A stretch of DNA of 64,000 bases from Candidatus Krumholzibacteriota bacterium (GTDB lineage: Bacteria > Krumholzibacteriota > Krumholzibacteriia > Krumholzibacteriales > Krumholzibacteriaceae): positions 124,001-188,000 of the forward strand of contig JAFGCX010000007.1 in the NCBI GenBank assembly GCA_016932415.1. Reading direction: 5' to 3'. The position numbers were made by a program, and so were the translations under genes. Position 1 is the first letter of the stretch; each line of letters begins with the position of its first letter. A model generated the notes under the pieces. That model did not search any database. It was given only the letters and a program-made list of their open reading frames with translations, and was not told the DNA's origin. Below, piece after piece: positions 27,537 through 35,197 of the stretch.

Positions 27537-28250
27537 ATGAAAAGGTTCCATGTTTTTACAGCCGCGATGCTCGCCGCAGTCCTGTTCGCGGGCTCCGCTG
27601 TCGCCGTCCCAAGGATCCAGACCTATATCACCGATTCACGGTATGAGAATTTCCACAGTATTCTCGACCAGAGATCCTGGATCACCAACTCCCAGGAATT
27701 CGATCTGCATGTAGTAGGATACTGGGGAGAGGTCAATAGGGATGCAATCAACAGCGGAATAGATTACTGTTATCCCACGCGTGATTATATGGAATGTTAC
27801 GTGGCGATAAGCGTCCCTATCTGCCAGTCTGGAACGATATGGATCAACGGAGAGGAAATCAGCACTTTCTACAATTTTGGCGATGCTGTTCCTCCGGGCG
27901 CCGATCCCGCCTGGTACCTTCGCTGGGCTCCTCCCGCTACCTTCGGAAAATTCAACTTCTATAAGGCTGGAGTGATCGATAACAGCCAGCCAAACGCGTG
28001 GCACTACGACCATGGGTTGATCCATTCACCAGGGTGGGGCGACGAGAAGATTCTCGATGTGGTAGTAAAGGGTTTTTCCTGGACGCATTTTGACGCGATC
28101 GGGATCGATGCGAGGGGAGTCACCTATACCAACCCATGGGATTACGACGCGACATATTTCTACTCGACTCCCGAACCGGGCACTCTCAGCCTTCTCGGCC
28201 TCGGACTTCTCGGTATTGCTCCTCTGCTGAGAAGGAAGAATAAATCATAG
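27537..28250 (+). CDS. PEP-CTERM 'choice-of-anchor N' protein, copy 2
   Basis: 237 residues. Signal peptide KRFHVFTAAMLAAVLFAG, mature domain opening VPRIQTYITDSRYENF, and the same core motifs as its neighbours (FDLHVVGYW, GTIWINGEEI, GWGDEKILDVVVKGFSWTHF). The tail is PEPGTLSLLGLGLLGIAPLL followed by RRKNKS. It shares with copy 1 the NAW-x-YDHGLIH and WTHFDAIGID blocks, so those two are related over their whole length. The last 68 coding bases before the final codons are identical to copy 3. AAAAGGG lies upstream of the ATG. Substrate of the exosortase encoded 0.9 kb downstream. Confidence 0.88.
   Translation: MKRFHVFTAAMLAAVLFAGSAVAVPRIQTYITDSRYENFHSILDQRSWITNSQEFDLHVVGYWGEVNRDAINSGIDYCYPTRDYMECYVAISVPICQSGTIWINGEEISTFYNFGDAVPPGADPAWYLRWAPPATFGKFNFYKAGVIDNSQPNAWHYDHGLIHSPGWGDEKILDVVVKGFSWTHFDAIGIDARGVTYTNPWDYDATYFYSTPEPGTLSLLGLGLLGIAPLLRRKNKS
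28167..28234 (+). repeat. 68-bp perfect direct repeat, first copy (PEP-CTERM tail)
   Basis: Bases 28167-28234 of copy 2 are identical to 28918-28985 of copy 3, while sequence on both sides differs. The repeat covers the PEP motif, hydrophobic segment and first Arg codon of the sorting tail. See the matching entry at 28918. Confidence 0.9.
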
Positions 28251-28287
28251 GACAACAGCTTACTTTTTGAACGGAAGGTTTTTTGAA

Positions 28288-29001
28288 ATGGGCAAATGTT
28301 CGATTCTGGCGACTCTGCTCCTCTCTCTCTCTCTGATCGGTTCATCAGCGATGGCTGTCCCGAAACTGCAGACATATATTACCGGTTCGGATTATTATTA
28401 CAATTACTCCGGTGATGAGGATTCGTGGGTAACGACATCCGGCAATTTTGACCTGAAGGTAGTCGGATACTGGGATCCGATGGTACCAACAACTACATCA
28501 GGTCTGGATTCCGAGATGCTGGCATTCAGACCAGATTACGATTACATGGAAGTCTATGTCGTCGTAAATGTCCCTACAGGTCAGAGTGGCACTGTCTGGA
28601 TTAACGGCGTAGAGATAAACACATTCTATAACTACGGCGACGCCGGACTCGCTTCCGCTGCTCCATCCTGGTATAACAAGACCATGTTGCCCAGCATCCA
28701 TAATTTCAACTTCTACCGTGTTGGAGAAATGGACAACCTCCGTGCGAACGCATGGCATTATGATGAAGGCATTATACACGAGCAGGGGTGGGGAGACGAA
28801 GCTCTTCTCGATGTAGTGGTGAGGGGATTCGAATTTGCGAACTTTGACGCTATCGGAATCGACTCCTACGGCAAGAGGTATGTAAGTCCCAACTCCCATG
28901 ACGCAAGTTATTTTGCCACTCCCGAACCGGGCACTCTCAGCCTTCTCGGCCTCGGACTTCTCGGTATTGCTCCTCTGCTGAGAAGAAAAAAGAACTCCTG
29001 A
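28288..29001 (+). CDS. PEP-CTERM 'choice-of-anchor N' protein, copy 3
   Basis: 237 residues from the ATG at 28288 (GGAAGG 9 bases upstream; the in-frame TTG at 28267 is less likely). Signal peptide GKCSILATLLLSLSLIGS ending AMA; mature domain VPKLQTYITGSDYYYNYS, closest to copy 1 at this point (WVTTSGNFDLKVVGYW, GTVWINGVEINTFYNYG, GWGDEALLDVVVRGFEF). Tail identical to copy 2 (PEPGTLSLLGLGLLGIAPLL) then RRKKNS. It starts 37 bases after copy 2 without an intervening terminator or promoter, so the two share a transcript. Confidence 0.88.
   Translation: MGKCSILATLLLSLSLIGSSAMAVPKLQTYITGSDYYYNYSGDEDSWVTTSGNFDLKVVGYWDPMVPTTTSGLDSEMLAFRPDYDYMEVYVVVNVPTGQSGTVWINGVEINTFYNYGDAGLASAAPSWYNKTMLPSIHNFNFYRVGEMDNLRANAWHYDEGIIHEQGWGDEALLDVVVRGFEFANFDAIGIDSYGKRYVSPNSHDASYFATPEPGTLSLLGLGLLGIAPLLRRKKNS
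28918..28985 (+). repeat. 68-bp perfect direct repeat, second copy (PEP-CTERM tail)
   Basis: Identical to 28167-28234. Copy 1 (26542-27234) encodes nearly the same tail with several synonymous differences, so protein-level selection alone does not require base identity; gene conversion or recent duplication of the tail is indicated. Confidence 0.9.
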
Positions 29002-29030
29002 TCCTGACTCTCGTCAGGGTGGAATAGAAA

Positions 29031-29061
29031 AGGGCGCGGCAAAAGACCGCGTCCTTTTTTT
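29031..29061 (+). terminator. Rho-independent terminator after PEP-CTERM copy 3
   Basis: GGGCGCGG (29032-29039) pairs with CCGCGTCC (29047-29054) around a 7-base loop and is followed by seven T. A smaller hairpin, CCTGAC/GTCAGG at 29003-29018, directly follows the stop codon. The terminator ends just before the next sigma-54 promoter. Confidence 0.85.
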
Positions 29062-29062
29062 A

Positions 29063-29077
29063 TGGTACCTCTTTTGC
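29063..29077 (+). promoter_or_regulatory. Sigma-54 promoter of the exosortase-prsK-prsR operon
   Basis: TGGTAC at 29063-29068, 5-base spacer, TTGC at 29074-29077; one mismatch to TGGCAC, but the invariant GG and GC with N10 spacing are present. It follows a terminator and precedes the exosortase start by 82 bases, so it is placed as the operon promoter. This would let PrsR activate its own gene. Confidence 0.7.
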
Positions 29078-29159
29078 TGCTCATTCTTCTTGCCAATACA
29101 GGCGGATAACTTATAAGATTCCACTACAATGCCGCATCGACCGTATCAGAGGAGGCTTC

Positions 29160-30014
29160 TTGTCCAGTATCGCGGATCATGATAGAACAGGATCAAAAGC
29201 GCCGGGGCTGATCCTGATCGCGTCATCTGCCGTTCTGATATCTATCCTCTACTTCCCTGTGCTCTTGAGCCTGGTGAGACAATGGATAAATGATCCTAAC
29301 TACCAGCATGGGCTCATCATACCGTTCGTCTCGGCATTTATACTCTGGAAGCGTCGAGAAAAGCTGAAGAACGCTCCCGATGGCAGGCATAGATTCGCGG
29401 GATTACTGGTCATTCTCTTCGCTTCTCTCCTGCTTATCGCCGGCACAGCCGCTTCGGAACTTTTTACCACTCGCTTCTCATTTCCAATCCTGATCTTCGG
29501 TACAATACTCTTTATATTTGGCGACAGGATAGCGAGAGTCACAGCCTTTCCCGTCCTTTTTCTGATCCTTGCCATACCCCTGCCGTATATAATCTATTAC
29601 AAGATCACATTCCCGATGCAGATCTTCAGCGCGAGGCTGAGCACATCGATCCTGAAGATGGCAGGCGTCAGCATAATCAGAAAAGGAAATATACTGCAAT
29701 TGCCTGAATATACTCTCGAAGTTGTCGCTGCCTGCAGCGGGCTTCGCTCGTTGATGACGATGGTCACGATCGCGATGATATTCACTGTTTTCTCAGGTTT
29801 CTCAAGGACCAAGAATTTGATTCTCGTCGCCGCTTCGATTCCGGTAGCGATAGCGGCCAACGCGATACGCCTTACCATTACGGCGCTCGGAGCCTATACG
29901 ATAGGACCCGAGTTCGCGGACGGACCGATACATGAGATATCAGGCCTGATAGTATTCGTGGCGGGAATGCTTCTGCTTCTTCTCTGCGCGAGGATATTGA
30001 AATGGGTAAAATAA
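29160..30014 (+). CDS. xrt: Exosortase (PEP-CTERM sorting enzyme)
   Basis: 284 residues, about eight membrane spans, inner membrane. Exosortase is a cysteine transpeptidase-like enzyme that recognises PEP-CTERM tails. The catalytic triad is visible: Cys192 in VVAACSGLRS, Arg237 in ANAIRLT and His258 in GPIHEISG. Conserved lipid-facing segment NDPNYQHGLIIPFVSAFILW is also present near the N-terminus. Starts with TTG at 29160 just after GGAGG (4-base gap). Overlaps epsI by 13 bases. First gene of a six-gene operon that also encodes the regulators, and directly downstream of three likely substrates. Subtype (XrtA versus others) is not decided. Confidence 0.93.
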   Translation: MSSIADHDRTGSKAPGLILIASSAVLISILYFPVLLSLVRQWINDPNYQHGLIIPFVSAFILWKRREKLKNAPDGRHRFAGLLVILFASLLLIAGTAASELFTTRFSFPILIFGTILFIFGDRIARVTAFPVLFLILAIPLPYIIYYKITFPMQIFSARLSTSILKMAGVSIIRKGNILQLPEYTLEVVAACSGLRSLMTMVTIAMIFTVFSGFSRTKNLILVAASIPVAIAANAIRLTITALGAYTIGPEFADGPIHEISGLIVFVAGMLLLLLCARILKWVK

Positions 30015-30664
30015 ACCGTCTTATCGTCGTCATTCTGATACTCTCGCTACTTATGGTCTATACGATGAAATTGCGCGAAAAAAAGGCCGGTGAGATCTCT
30101 CTTCCAGATTTCTCACTCATTCCGTCCGAATCGGGGCATTATAGTTCTGACGACTATTATATAGGGATCGAATCGCTGAAAGTGCTCGGCGCCGACACGA
30201 CGCTTGTCAGGTCGTATACTTCGCCGGGAGGAATGGAGATAGAGTTTTTCCTCGGGTATTTTTCAAGCCAGCAGGAGAATTCCCAGATTCACTCGCCAAA
30301 ACACTGTTACCCCGGTTCAGGGTGGGATATTATCAGCGAGGAGAAACTGAGGATCGATTTTGAAAACGGCCCCGGATCGGTCAAGCGGTTGATGATCTCG
30401 AATGGCAGGGAAGAAAGGCTGGTCATATACTGGTTCAGCATGAACGGAGATGCCATCCCTGACGAGTTCTCGCTGAAATACCACCAGATGAAAAACACCC
30501 TCCTGTCGCGACCCCAGGCTGCCGCGTTTATCCGATTCTCAACCGTCGTCAGGCCTGGAGGAGACAAAAATATCGAGGAAGAGATGTTTAGATTCATAAG
30601 TGGAATAAATCCCGATATAATGGCAGCGCTTAAACCGGGGCGACCTTTGAAGAATCGAGGGTAG
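30002..30664 (+). CDS. epsI: EpsI domain protein, exosortase-associated
   Basis: 220 residues: one N-terminal membrane anchor (NRLIVVILILSLLMVYTM), then a periplasmic domain with HSPKHCYPGSGW, the hallmark of the EpsI family that is often fused to or encoded beside exosortases. In other genomes EpsI is needed for polysaccharide and exosortase-dependent export; its exact role is unknown. The start overlaps the exosortase coding end by 13 bases, and the stop is immediately followed by the next ATG, so the three genes are coupled. Confidence 0.88.
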   Translation: MGKINRLIVVILILSLLMVYTMKLREKKAGEISLPDFSLIPSESGHYSSDDYYIGIESLKVLGADTTLVRSYTSPGGMEIEFFLGYFSSQQENSQIHSPKHCYPGSGWDIISEEKLRIDFENGPGSVKRLMISNGREERLVIYWFSMNGDAIPDEFSLKYHQMKNTLLSRPQAAAFIRFSTVVRPGGDKNIEEEMFRFISGINPDIMAALKPGRPLKNRG

Positions 30665-31546
30665 ATGACGAAGACATTCATCAGTGAAAAAAACAGCACG
30701 GGAAAAAGGTTCGATATTTCCGCAAGCCTGAAGGAAACATTCAGTTCCTTCCATTCCGCTATATCGATCCTGCGTGATTTCAGGATCGCGATTCCATCGA
30801 TCATCTTCCTGACTATTCACCTGGGCATATTGATATTATACCTTTCAAGCCTTGAGCCTCCCCTTACATCGTTCTGGGCCCTTTTCATAAGGGGGCTTTC
30901 CGGTTCCGATATAGGGCATTTCCCCGGCCACATCATCCTCATGCAACCGATCCTTGACCGGCTGGATATCCTGATAGACATATTCATCAATATAATATTC
31001 CAGGGAGTGACGGTGATCCTTGTCTTCAGTTTCGCTTTTGACAGGTCTCTCTCCCTCCGGGATGGATTCCGTGGAACGCTGGGTAAGTATCTCCAGCTGC
31101 TCCTGGTCTCTGTTGTCGCCTCCACGCTCATATACGCGGTATTCCTTCTCGTTGGAAATATCAGGGCGGGGGCTGGGGTCTTGGAGGGATACATCATATA
31201 TTCGGCAGGCATCGTGATCGCGCTCGCGATACAGGGATTGTTCTTATATACGACTCCCGCGATCCTTCTCTACGACGCCGATTTTTTCAGATCGGTCAGA
31301 AAAAGCTTCTCAATTGCCGCTGATTCGGCGGCGACAACTTTTTTCGTGGTGCTTTTTCCATTCATATTGACTCTGCCTACAACGTTCATAGGGATAAAAG
31401 CCGGACTGATCGCCACGAGGCTTTCTCCCGATTTCATAATATATAATTACGTCGTCTCATCGATCATCGAGATGATATCCACCTATCTGATCATTGCAGG
31501 TGGGACCATCATCTTCATGGGAAGGATGAAAAACAGCCTTGGCTGA
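30665..31546 (+). CDS. Polytopic membrane protein of unknown function in the exosortase operon
   Basis: 293 residues with about six hydrophobic segments (near 42-64, 95-130, 140-165, 172-200, 220-245, 258-285). The second half (EGYIIYSAGIVIALAIQGLF, SVRKSFSIAADSAATTFFVV) resembles the loosely conserved membrane domain of GlpQ-linked or DUF975/YciC-type proteins, but no firm family is recognised. ATG follows the epsI stop directly. Its position between epsI and prsK makes an auxiliary role in sorting, or in transport to the sorting site, plausible. Confidence 0.7.
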   Translation: MTKTFISEKNSTGKRFDISASLKETFSSFHSAISILRDFRIAIPSIIFLTIHLGILILYLSSLEPPLTSFWALFIRGLSGSDIGHFPGHIILMQPILDRLDILIDIFINIIFQGVTVILVFSFAFDRSLSLRDGFRGTLGKYLQLLLVSVVASTLIYAVFLLVGNIRAGAGVLEGYIIYSAGIVIALAIQGLFLYTTPAILLYDADFFRSVRKSFSIAADSAATTFFVVLFPFILTLPTTFIGIKAGLIATRLSPDFIIYNYVVSSIIEMISTYLIIAGGTIIFMGRMKNSLG

Positions 31547-31588
31547 GGACCGGATCACCTTTTCGAGGTCGCCGACTCTGGAGGAAAA

Positions 31589-33079
31589 ATGAACGGAAAG
31601 ATCAATATCTGCATCGTCATCCTGATGGTATTCCTTGCCATTTCGGCCTGTTCAAGCGGAGAAAAATCGACCCTCTACAGGGCGGAAAAAGAACTCTTCG
31701 AGGCGAGAAAGCTCAACCGCGAACTTAAGCCTGGATCGACGAGCAACGAATTCATCGAAAAGGCTGTCGGCAGCTACCGGTCGATCGTCGATCGGTATTC
31801 ATCAGGCGCCGGAAGCGTCGAAGGGATGGAAATGATCGTCGTTTCAGCTCAGATCGAACTCGCCGAACTTGAATTCCGCGCCGGTGACCTGGAAAACTCG
31901 ATCGCTGATTTTCAGAAAGCGTACCTGCTCGCCGACAACATCCCCGAGGCAAAAGCGAACGCCCTATGGTCGGCCGCTTTCATATCAGAGCAGAACGGAG
32001 ATGCCTCTGAAGCGATTAGGCTCTTTGAAAAATTCTCCGAAGAATATCTGGGCCGGAACACGATAGAAAAGACATCTAGGATGAACACCCGGTACCTTCT
32101 TGTTCCGGTGAGGCTTTCAAATCTTTACAACTTCCTGGGGCGTCAGGAAGAGGGATCGGCCGCTCTGGGCAAAGGTGAACAGTCATATAGGGCTATACTC
32201 TCGAAGGCTAAGGACCCCGTCCTGGTGAGAGAAACGCAGTACAACCTTGTGACAGTCCTGCTTGAGCAGAAAAAATGGGGCGACGCTCTCGCGCTGGTGA
32301 GGGAGATGGAAAACCTCTACCGTAACGAAAAAGACAGGCCGGCTCTTATGTTTCTTGAAGCCAAGATCGAGATGGAAGGGTTTGACCGGCAGGAAAAGGC
32401 TTCAGCGATCTTTACATCGATCGTCGATGAGTTCCCGGACGCTCAGGAAACAGTCCCCGCCCTTCTGATGATCGCCGGCATACATCAGGGATCGGGCAGA
32501 TATAAAGAAGCGGAAGAGGTCTACAACAGGATCATCAGGGACCACAAATCCTCAGGCAGCGGAGTAGTCGAAGCCACATGGCAGCTCGCCAATATCTCCG
32601 AGATCCAGGGCAGGTGGATCGACGCGTCCCTGCATTTCAAATCTATCTACACAAGCTTTCCGACGACTCTGCAGGGAATGGAATCGCCGCTCAGGATCGC
32701 GGCGCACTTCGAAGACAACGGCGAAAAGGACGCGGCCGATAACGCTTACGAAAGGGCCCTGGAACATTACGAGACCCTCCTCTCAAGAGAAAATCCCCTG
32801 GGTATAAGAATTATGGCCGAAGAATACGCGGTAAGGATACTGTCGTTGCAGAAAAAGTGGAAGGAAGCGGCGGAGCGCCTCACAACTCTCCCTGACAAAT
32901 ATCCCGAATACGGAAGATTCGCGCAGAATTACCTCACAGCCGCTTCGATTTATGAAAAGGAGCTCGGGGACAGGGAAAAAGCGATCGAGACTCTCCAGGC
33001 ATGCGTCGAACGATATGAAGGTTCCGATCTGGCAGTCGAGGCCCAAAGACATCTGGAAAGAATAAGAGAAGAACAATGA
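31589..33079 (+). CDS. TPR-repeat lipoprotein in the exosortase operon
   Basis: 496 residues. The signal peptide ends in the lipobox AISAC, with Cys21 as the lipidated residue. The mature protein is almost wholly helical with tetratricopeptide-type pairs, e.g. ENSIADFQKAYLLADNIPEA, GDASEAIRLFEKFSEEYLGR, GRYKEAEEVYNRIIRDHKSS and GDREKAIETLQACVERYEGS. GGAGG precedes the ATG closely. It is likely a periplasmic or outer-membrane-attached scaffold; TPR proteins of the PrsT/PEP-CTERM type accompany XrtA loci elsewhere, and this may be the counterpart. ATGA overlap with prsK. Confidence 0.78.
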   Translation: MNGKINICIVILMVFLAISACSSGEKSTLYRAEKELFEARKLNRELKPGSTSNEFIEKAVGSYRSIVDRYSSGAGSVEGMEMIVVSAQIELAELEFRAGDLENSIADFQKAYLLADNIPEAKANALWSAAFISEQNGDASEAIRLFEKFSEEYLGRNTIEKTSRMNTRYLLVPVRLSNLYNFLGRQEEGSAALGKGEQSYRAILSKAKDPVLVRETQYNLVTVLLEQKKWGDALALVREMENLYRNEKDRPALMFLEAKIEMEGFDRQEKASAIFTSIVDEFPDAQETVPALLMIAGIHQGSGRYKEAEEVYNRIIRDHKSSGSGVVEATWQLANISEIQGRWIDASLHFKSIYTSFPTTLQGMESPLRIAAHFEDNGEKDAADNAYERALEHYETLLSRENPLGIRIMAEEYAVRILSLQKKWKEAAERLTTLPDKYPEYGRFAQNYLTAASIYEKELGDREKAIETLQACVERYEGSDLAVEAQRHLERIREEQ

Positions 33080-35181
33080 ACCTATTTGCTCCAATCCTCT
33101 CCTATACCGCGTCGGGGCTTCTTGTTCTCCTGGCATTGACAGCCATCGCCCGGCGACGTTTCAATTACCAGAAACGCTTCTTTATTCCTCTGGTCTTTGT
33201 CTTCGCCTTCATCATGATTCTGGTCTCCCTGATCGTTCGATCCGGCTCGCCGGATCAGACTCAGACCCTTTTGAGAATACTCATTGCCACGACGATCTCT
33301 TCACCGGCTTTTGGGATCCCGTTCTTTCGTTTCTTCGCGCGCGAGAGTGGCTCCGTCTCACCATGGAAGAGCTTGCCGGCAATGATGATCCTTTTTATGA
33401 TCCTGTTTGCAGGCAGCTTTCTCATTCCGATCCATCACCTTGTCCGGGCAATTTCCATGGAGGAAAAAGGGTTTCTCTATCAACTGTCATTCACCTGGGC
33501 AGGGAAGGGATTGGGTGTCTTTATCCTTCTGGTCAATGTCTGCTATTTATATTTCATGGAAAACACGTACAGGGCAGCTAACATACAGGGAAAAGTCACC
33601 CTTAAATACCCGATGCTAGGAATGTTGACAGCCTCACTGCTTAATTTTGTAGTCATGAGCAGGCTTCTCTCCCTTTCATCCGTCGATCGCAGATTCCTGA
33701 TCGTTGAGACATGCGGTATTATAATTGTCGCCGTTACTTTTCTCTACGCAAATATCCGTTATAACTTCTTCGAGATAGGGATTCCGGCGAAAAAGGAAAA
33801 TAATTCAACGATAACTGTCATGATCGCGGGGCTGTATTTTATTTCGATCGGACTTATCTCCTGGATATCGGCTCTGGCCGGACTGCCGTACGACCGGTTT
33901 CACCTCTATGTAATAGGTATATTTATAGCCTTCCTGCTTCTTTCGATAGGCATTTCGGGCAGAGTGAGAAGAAGACTCCGTATATTCCTCAACGACAATT
34001 TTTATCTCGAGAACTACAACTACCGCAGGGAATGGCGCCATTTCTCCAGGCTGATGGCCACCAGCCTGAGAATAGAGGATTTTCTCTCCAACACGATAGG
34101 ATCGCTCTGCGAGACTGTGATGGTCCAGAGAGGGATAATATGGGTCGATATCAGGAACGGGAAAGAGGCGTCGTATGGAGCGACTGGAGAAGACTGGACT
34201 CCTGAAACTCCTGGCTGGCTGCTTTCACTATGCAGAGATGGCAGGTTCGAGGGGCTGAACAGGAGATTCAACAGGAAAATCCCTTCCCTTGCCGAGAGGA
34301 GCGGCGAAGAAGAATCAGATCATATACCCTGCTGGATCCGGTTCATCGCTCCGCTGGGACATGGTGAAGAAACCAAGGGTTTCATCGCACTCGGAGTCAA
34401 AGATACCGGCGCGCCGTTCGGGCAGGAGGATGAGACCTTTCTCGAGACGATCGCCGATCAGGCTTTAATAACGATCGATAACCTTCTGATGGAAGAAAGA
34501 TTTCTCGAATCAAAGCAGATCGAATCGTTCAACCGCTTTGCTTCATTTGTAATACACGACCTTAAAAATACCGTCGGGATGCTTTCACTGACAGCGGAAA
34601 ACGCCAGGGAAAACATGGATGACAAGGAATTCCAGAAAGATACGATTCAAACGATAAAAAGATCGGTCGAAAAGATGCAGGATCTGATCAACTCCCTCAA
34701 TGCCCATAAATATCCCGGGAATATAAGCAGGACTAGAACGGAGATCGTTTCTCTCGTCAGGGACAAGGCCGCCCATCTAATGCCCGCGGCGCAAAACCGG
34801 AAGATATCGCTGGATTTCTCACCGCCGGGCGAATTGTACGCGCATGTCGATCGATCGGCAATCGAAAGGATCATCGAGAACCTGATCCTCAATTCTGTCG
34901 ACGCGACGGGAGAAAACGGGAAGATAACGATCACTATCTCGGTTGATGACCGGGAAGGGATAACTCTTACCGTCGCCGATACCGGAAAAGGATTCGATGC
35001 CGAATATCTGAAGAACGATCTTTTCAAACCGTTCAGCAGCACAAAGAAAAACGGCCTCGGGATAGGACTCGCCCTGTGCAAATCAATGATCGAGGCTCAT
35101 GGAGGATCGATATCGATCAATAATCTTGGTGGAAACGGCGCGGTCGTATCGATTAAAATACCCGGTATCGATTCAAATTGA
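33076..35181 (+). CDS. prsK: PEP-CTERM system sensor histidine kinase PrsK
   Basis: 701 residues. Eight or so N-terminal membrane spans (about 5-295), a cytoplasmic GAF-like domain (about 315-470), a dimerisation/phosphoacceptor helix with His494 in FVIHDLKNTVG, and an HATPase_c domain with NLILNSVDATGENG (N box), VADTGKGFD (G1) and GLGIGLALCKSMIEAHGG (G2). This architecture and the FVIHDLKN motif are those of PrsK, the kinase paired with PrsR at exosortase loci. The sensed signal is unknown. Starts within the stop of the lipoprotein gene (ATGA); 16 bases separate it from prsR. Confidence 0.9.
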   Translation: MNLFAPILSYTASGLLVLLALTAIARRRFNYQKRFFIPLVFVFAFIMILVSLIVRSGSPDQTQTLLRILIATTISSPAFGIPFFRFFARESGSVSPWKSLPAMMILFMILFAGSFLIPIHHLVRAISMEEKGFLYQLSFTWAGKGLGVFILLVNVCYLYFMENTYRAANIQGKVTLKYPMLGMLTASLLNFVVMSRLLSLSSVDRRFLIVETCGIIIVAVTFLYANIRYNFFEIGIPAKKENNSTITVMIAGLYFISIGLISWISALAGLPYDRFHLYVIGIFIAFLLLSIGISGRVRRRLRIFLNDNFYLENYNYRREWRHFSRLMATSLRIEDFLSNTIGSLCETVMVQRGIIWVDIRNGKEASYGATGEDWTPETPGWLLSLCRDGRFEGLNRRFNRKIPSLAERSGEEESDHIPCWIRFIAPLGHGEETKGFIALGVKDTGAPFGQEDETFLETIADQALITIDNLLMEERFLESKQIESFNRFASFVIHDLKNTVGMLSLTAENARENMDDKEFQKDTIQTIKRSVEKMQDLINSLNAHKYPGNISRTRTEIVSLVRDKAAHLMPAAQNRKISLDFSPPGELYAHVDRSAIERIIENLILNSVDATGENGKITITISVDDREGITLTVADTGKGFDAEYLKNDLFKPFSSTKKNGLGIGLALCKSMIEAHGGSISINNLGGNGAVVSIKIPGIDSN

Positions 35182-35197
35182 CGGAAAGGTGCTTTAA

